This document shows positions 61,522 through 64,000 of a stretch of DNA of 64,000 nt, in pieces. Numbering within the stretch: position 1 is the stretch's first letter; every line of letters begins with the position of its first letter. Position numbers and translations under genes: made by a program. The notes under the pieces were generated by a model. The model saw only the letters and a list, made by a program, of their open reading frames with translations. It had not been told where the DNA came from and did no database searches. Source of the stretch: Zizania palustris (lineage: Eukaryota; Streptophyta; Magnoliopsida; Poales; Poaceae); assembly GCA_019279435.1 (NCBI GenBank), contig JAAALK010000287.1, positions 63,181,144 to 63,245,143 of the forward strand, in the 5' to 3' direction.

Positions 61522-63551
61522 TGAGGAGCCATGCTGAATAGCGTGGGCCTCATGGCTCCAGATGTGATGAGTCATTGTCAACGATAGTCAAAGAGGACAG
61601 AAGAAGAAAGGAGATCTGCTGTTTCATGGGCCGCGTGTGACTCAGGTACATGGGCAGCGAGCGACTGTCGGGCTGAGAGAGCTGTGAAGTCGGGCTGGCC
61701 CAATCCGGGTACATGGGCCAGAAGTAGTAGAAGACCCACTGGGCTGTTGACCAGGATTGACTCAGGTATACGGGCGGTGAGTGATTGCCGGGCTGAGAGA
61801 GCTGCGGAATCGGGCCGGCCCAATCCGGGTACCTGGTATAAAGTCGGTGGAGGCTTTGTCAGTTTCGGCGCAAAACTGACAACCGTTGATTCTGTATCGG
61901 ACTGTCTAGAAGAGAAGCCATAGTCGCTACGAAAGCTTAGCTTCCGGATAAGTCATCTGTATCTCTAGGCCCACAGTCAGTCAGTCGTGTCTGTAAAAAT
62001 TCCTAAGGGCAGTTTAGTCTTTTCCTTTATTCTTGCGTCTGTAAAAAACCCTAAGGGGCTAGTGGAATATTCTAGGTCATTGGGCAGCCTATAAATAGGG
62101 CCCCAATCCCTAGGGTTGGACTACCCTTTTGCTGAAATCACTTTTCAATCAATTCCTTGGGTCATTCCTCTTGTTCCCTGCGTTTCTCTCTCTTGTGTGT
62201 GCGCCGCCAGGCTCTGCTCACGGCATTTCCTTCTTTGCTTCCCTGTGGTTCTTCATGATGCTGTGATGAGTTATTCTCTGTTCAAAACATTCTGTGTGCA
62301 GTGATTGTTGTTGTTTTAATGCTTCGAACAACGTGCGGCTGGTTTTTATTCCGAGTGTTTTTGTGCTTCTGTTGTCTCTGTTCTTCACGCAAGCAGTACT
62401 AGTTCTTGCTGTTGCAAGTAGTACTACTTTCCTGTAGCAACAATACACTAGTACTCTAGGCTTACTTTTTACTGCGTAGCTTTTTGATCGTGTTGATAGG
62501 GCCAAAGTCCCTTTTCTGGTTGTTCCGGTCGAAGCCCCTTCTCTCTGATTCGAAGTCCCTCAGCTCCATGAGGCAGGCTTCGATCTAACTTCCCTGAGGG
62601 CTTCGCTTGAATTTCATCTTCACTTTGTGTACTGTGATTCTAGCTTCGAAGTACTTTTTGAGCTGTCAGCGTGTCATACTTCGAACATCTGTGTGAAGGT
62701 ACTCCGACTTGAGCTCTTCGAAGTCCATACTTCGACAGGTTTCGAAGTTGGCTTCGAAGCTTGTCTTTCTGGTAGACTTCGCTCGACGAGAGTTCCTTCT
62801 TGCTGTCATTTTCGAAGGTCACAATGCGTAAGTTCGGAGCTTGTCTTTTGAAGTTAATCCTCTGAACGAAGGTCTCAACTTCGGTTGTCATACCTCGACC
62901 TAGCTAGCTTCGAAGTTTGAGCGTGGGCTTCGATTTATCTGTCTGCCGTGTGTTGGGCTTCGCTACTCCTTCGAAGGTTGTTTTTCTGTGAGCTTGTTCG
63001 AAGCTTTTTGTTCGAAGTCTAGGCTTCGAAGTACACTGTTCGAAGTACTTTGTTCGAGGCAAGCTTCGATACTCTCATACTTCGCTTCGAAGCATACCTC
63101 GCTCCCTGCCACCTCGAACTAGGCTAGACCAAACACACCTTCGACACTGACCTCCGTAGCAGGCTTCGACACTGACCTCCGAAGCAGGCTTCGCCACTGA
63201 CTTTCGAAGCAGGCTTCGACACAGTAGATCAGGCTTCGCCAAGTTCCGAACAGGAGACAAATCTGAACAGTAACTTCTCATCTCACTCTATATATACTTA
63301 GATCATTCATTGAGAAGTTTGACCTGACATGTCTAGTATACTTTGTTTATCTGCCTAGTAGCACTGCTTTGGTGGTTCTCTGTTTGTCATCAGTTGCTTC
63401 TAGGCTAGATACCTTTAGACTTAGGCTATCTGTTCATATTCTGTTGCTTAGTCTTTTGAGGTGCGTTGGGTGTTGGGAACATGCCATATATTCGAAAGAA
63501 TTTTTAAGGCGCCCATTCACCCCCCCTCTGGTCGCTACTTTCGGTCCTACA
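61522..63551 (+). repeat. Solo LTR of a Copia-C-related family, nested in Copia-C gag
   Basis: This 2030-bp LTR runs TGAGGAGCC to CGGTCCTACA with a perfect GCCTG duplication (61517-61521 and 63552-63556). It is alignable to the Copia-C LTR (shared CAGATGTGATGAGT, GACTCAGGTACATGGGC and GTTTCGGCGCAAAACTGAC) but distinct. There are two 120-bp GC-rich tandem units (from 61639 and 61759), TATAAATA at 62090-62097, and a dense TTCGAAG region at 62525-63240. It is opposite in direction to its host. Removing it rejoins gag between TAREIWATLQA and HHEGTAQV. Confidence 0.95.
62090..62097 (+). promoter_or_regulatory. TATA box in copia-type solo LTR
   Basis: CAGCCTATAAATAGGGCCCC is a consensus TATAAATA. 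AAAAACCCTAAGG lies about 45 bases upstream, similar to the other copia LTRs here. Confidence 0.6.
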
Positions 63552-63838
63552 GCCTGGAGGGTAGCCCAGATCTCTCGAGCAGTGGTGAGATGGCTAACAC
63601 GCTCAAACTCACTAGGACCTAGACCAGAAAATAAAATATTCACCGCCTTACTATTATTTTGATGCTGGGTAACTACATCAGCAGCAGTATCCGTAGCAAT
63701 AGTCCTTATGGTGAAGTTAGGATGAACACAAATCTCCCATATGTCCAAGCTCTGGCTCATAAGGTATGCTCGCATGTGAGTCTTCCAATAAGTGTAGCCA
63801 AAAGCTTCTAGAGATGAGATTTTACCAGAAGATGTCAT
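63552..63838 (-). pseudogene. Copia-C gag, N-terminal part
   Basis: It starts at ATG with MTSSGKISSLEAFGYTYWKT and continues SKAVNILFSGLGPSEFERVS and TAREIWATLQA, the standard copia gag start. It stops at the solo LTR, and the remaining gag resumes at 61516 downward. Confidence 0.9.
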
Positions 63839-63884
63839 GGTCACTACCTAGGTTTTGAATCGGTTAAGATATTAGAAAAAACCT

Positions 63885-63902
63885 AACCTTGCTCTGATAC
63901 CA
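63885..63902 (-). other. Primer binding site of Copia-C
   Basis: The minus strand reads TGGTATCAGAGCAAGGTT two bases after the LTR. It is the Met-tRNA type, differing from Copia-A/B after TGGTATCAGAGC. Confidence 0.9.
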
Positions 63903-63904
63903 CT

Positions 63905-64000
63905 TGTAGGACCGAAAGTAGCGACCAGAGGGGGGGTGAATGGACGCCTAAAATTTTCTTGCTAAACTATGATCTAATCCCAACACCCAACCAATTTAAC
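63905..64000 (-). repeat. 5' LTR of Copia-C (only its last 96 bp in window)
   Basis: The sequence TGTAGGACCGAAAGTAGCGAC and onward repeats the left end of the LTR at 49872 with few changes. The remainder lies beyond the window. Confidence 0.93.

Larger units (their letters stand above)
49872..64000 (-). mobile_element. Copia-C: degenerate SIRE/Maximus-like copia element with two nested solo LTRs, truncated by window edge
   Basis: The minus-strand order is LTR (from 63905 beyond the window), primer site, gag, protease, integrase, RT, RNase H, spacer, 3' LTR (49872-51510). Its proteins resemble those of Copia-A and -B but are clearly diverged and carry many stops and frameshifts. Two plus-strand solo LTRs with their own duplications interrupt it. 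It is inserted into the CACTA gene. ACTGG precedes it on the left; the matching copy is outside the window. Confidence 0.92.

Overview
The window looks like nuclear DNA from a grass, probably a panicoid. The evidence is intron-rich plant genes, a type-I ROP GTPase, a chloroplast-targeted SDR, a class III peroxidase, and nested LTR retrotransposons with methionine-tRNA primer sites. No bacterial or organellar features are visible. The species is inferred only from gene and repeat style.

Layout. Positions 1-17188 hold a minus-strand Ty1/copia element (Copia-A, SIRE/Maximus-like) that runs off the left edge. Its protease/integrase region is split by a complete Ty3/gypsy deletion derivative at 3523-12157, flanked by CCTAG duplications. 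Positions 17189-36580 are a gene island. It carries a GC1/SDR39U1-type epimerase gene (minus, 11 exons), a divergent gene for a GPI-anchored protein (plus, 2 exons), a ROP/RAC GTPase gene (minus, 7 exons, introns loaded with transposons) and a class III peroxidase gene (minus, 3 exons). From 36581 a CACTA (En/Spm) transposon begins, with a degenerate C48-protease gene. It is split by Copia-B (38228-49078, plus), a nearly intact relative of Copia-A with GAAAC duplications, and again by Copia-C (49872 to beyond the right edge, minus). Copia-C is degenerate and itself carries two plus-strand solo LTRs: 54728-58022 (same family as the gypsy derivative) and 61522-63551 (related to Copia-C).

Relations. 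The four host genes are spliced, open and plausibly functional, with no shared pathway. The epimerase homolog affects plastid division, the ROP signals at the plasma membrane, and the GPI protein and peroxidase act at the cell surface or wall. The transposon layers record an order of events: CACTA first, then Copia-B and Copia-C, then the solo LTRs inside Copia-C; separately Copia-A, then the gypsy derivative. The LTR pairs of Copia-B and of the gypsy derivative differ by under about 1% by eye, so both are recent.

Notable points are a gypsy element with LTRs longer than its body, whose gag joins directly to the last residues of a chromodomain pol and which has an extra unidentified coiled-coil ORF; an in-frame gag/pol stop shared by two copia copies; premature stops at CAG sites; polypurine-tract arrays; LTRs filled with TTCGAAG-type motifs; and a GC-AG intron in the ROP gene. 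Exon boundaries, LTR ends and duplications were read by eye.
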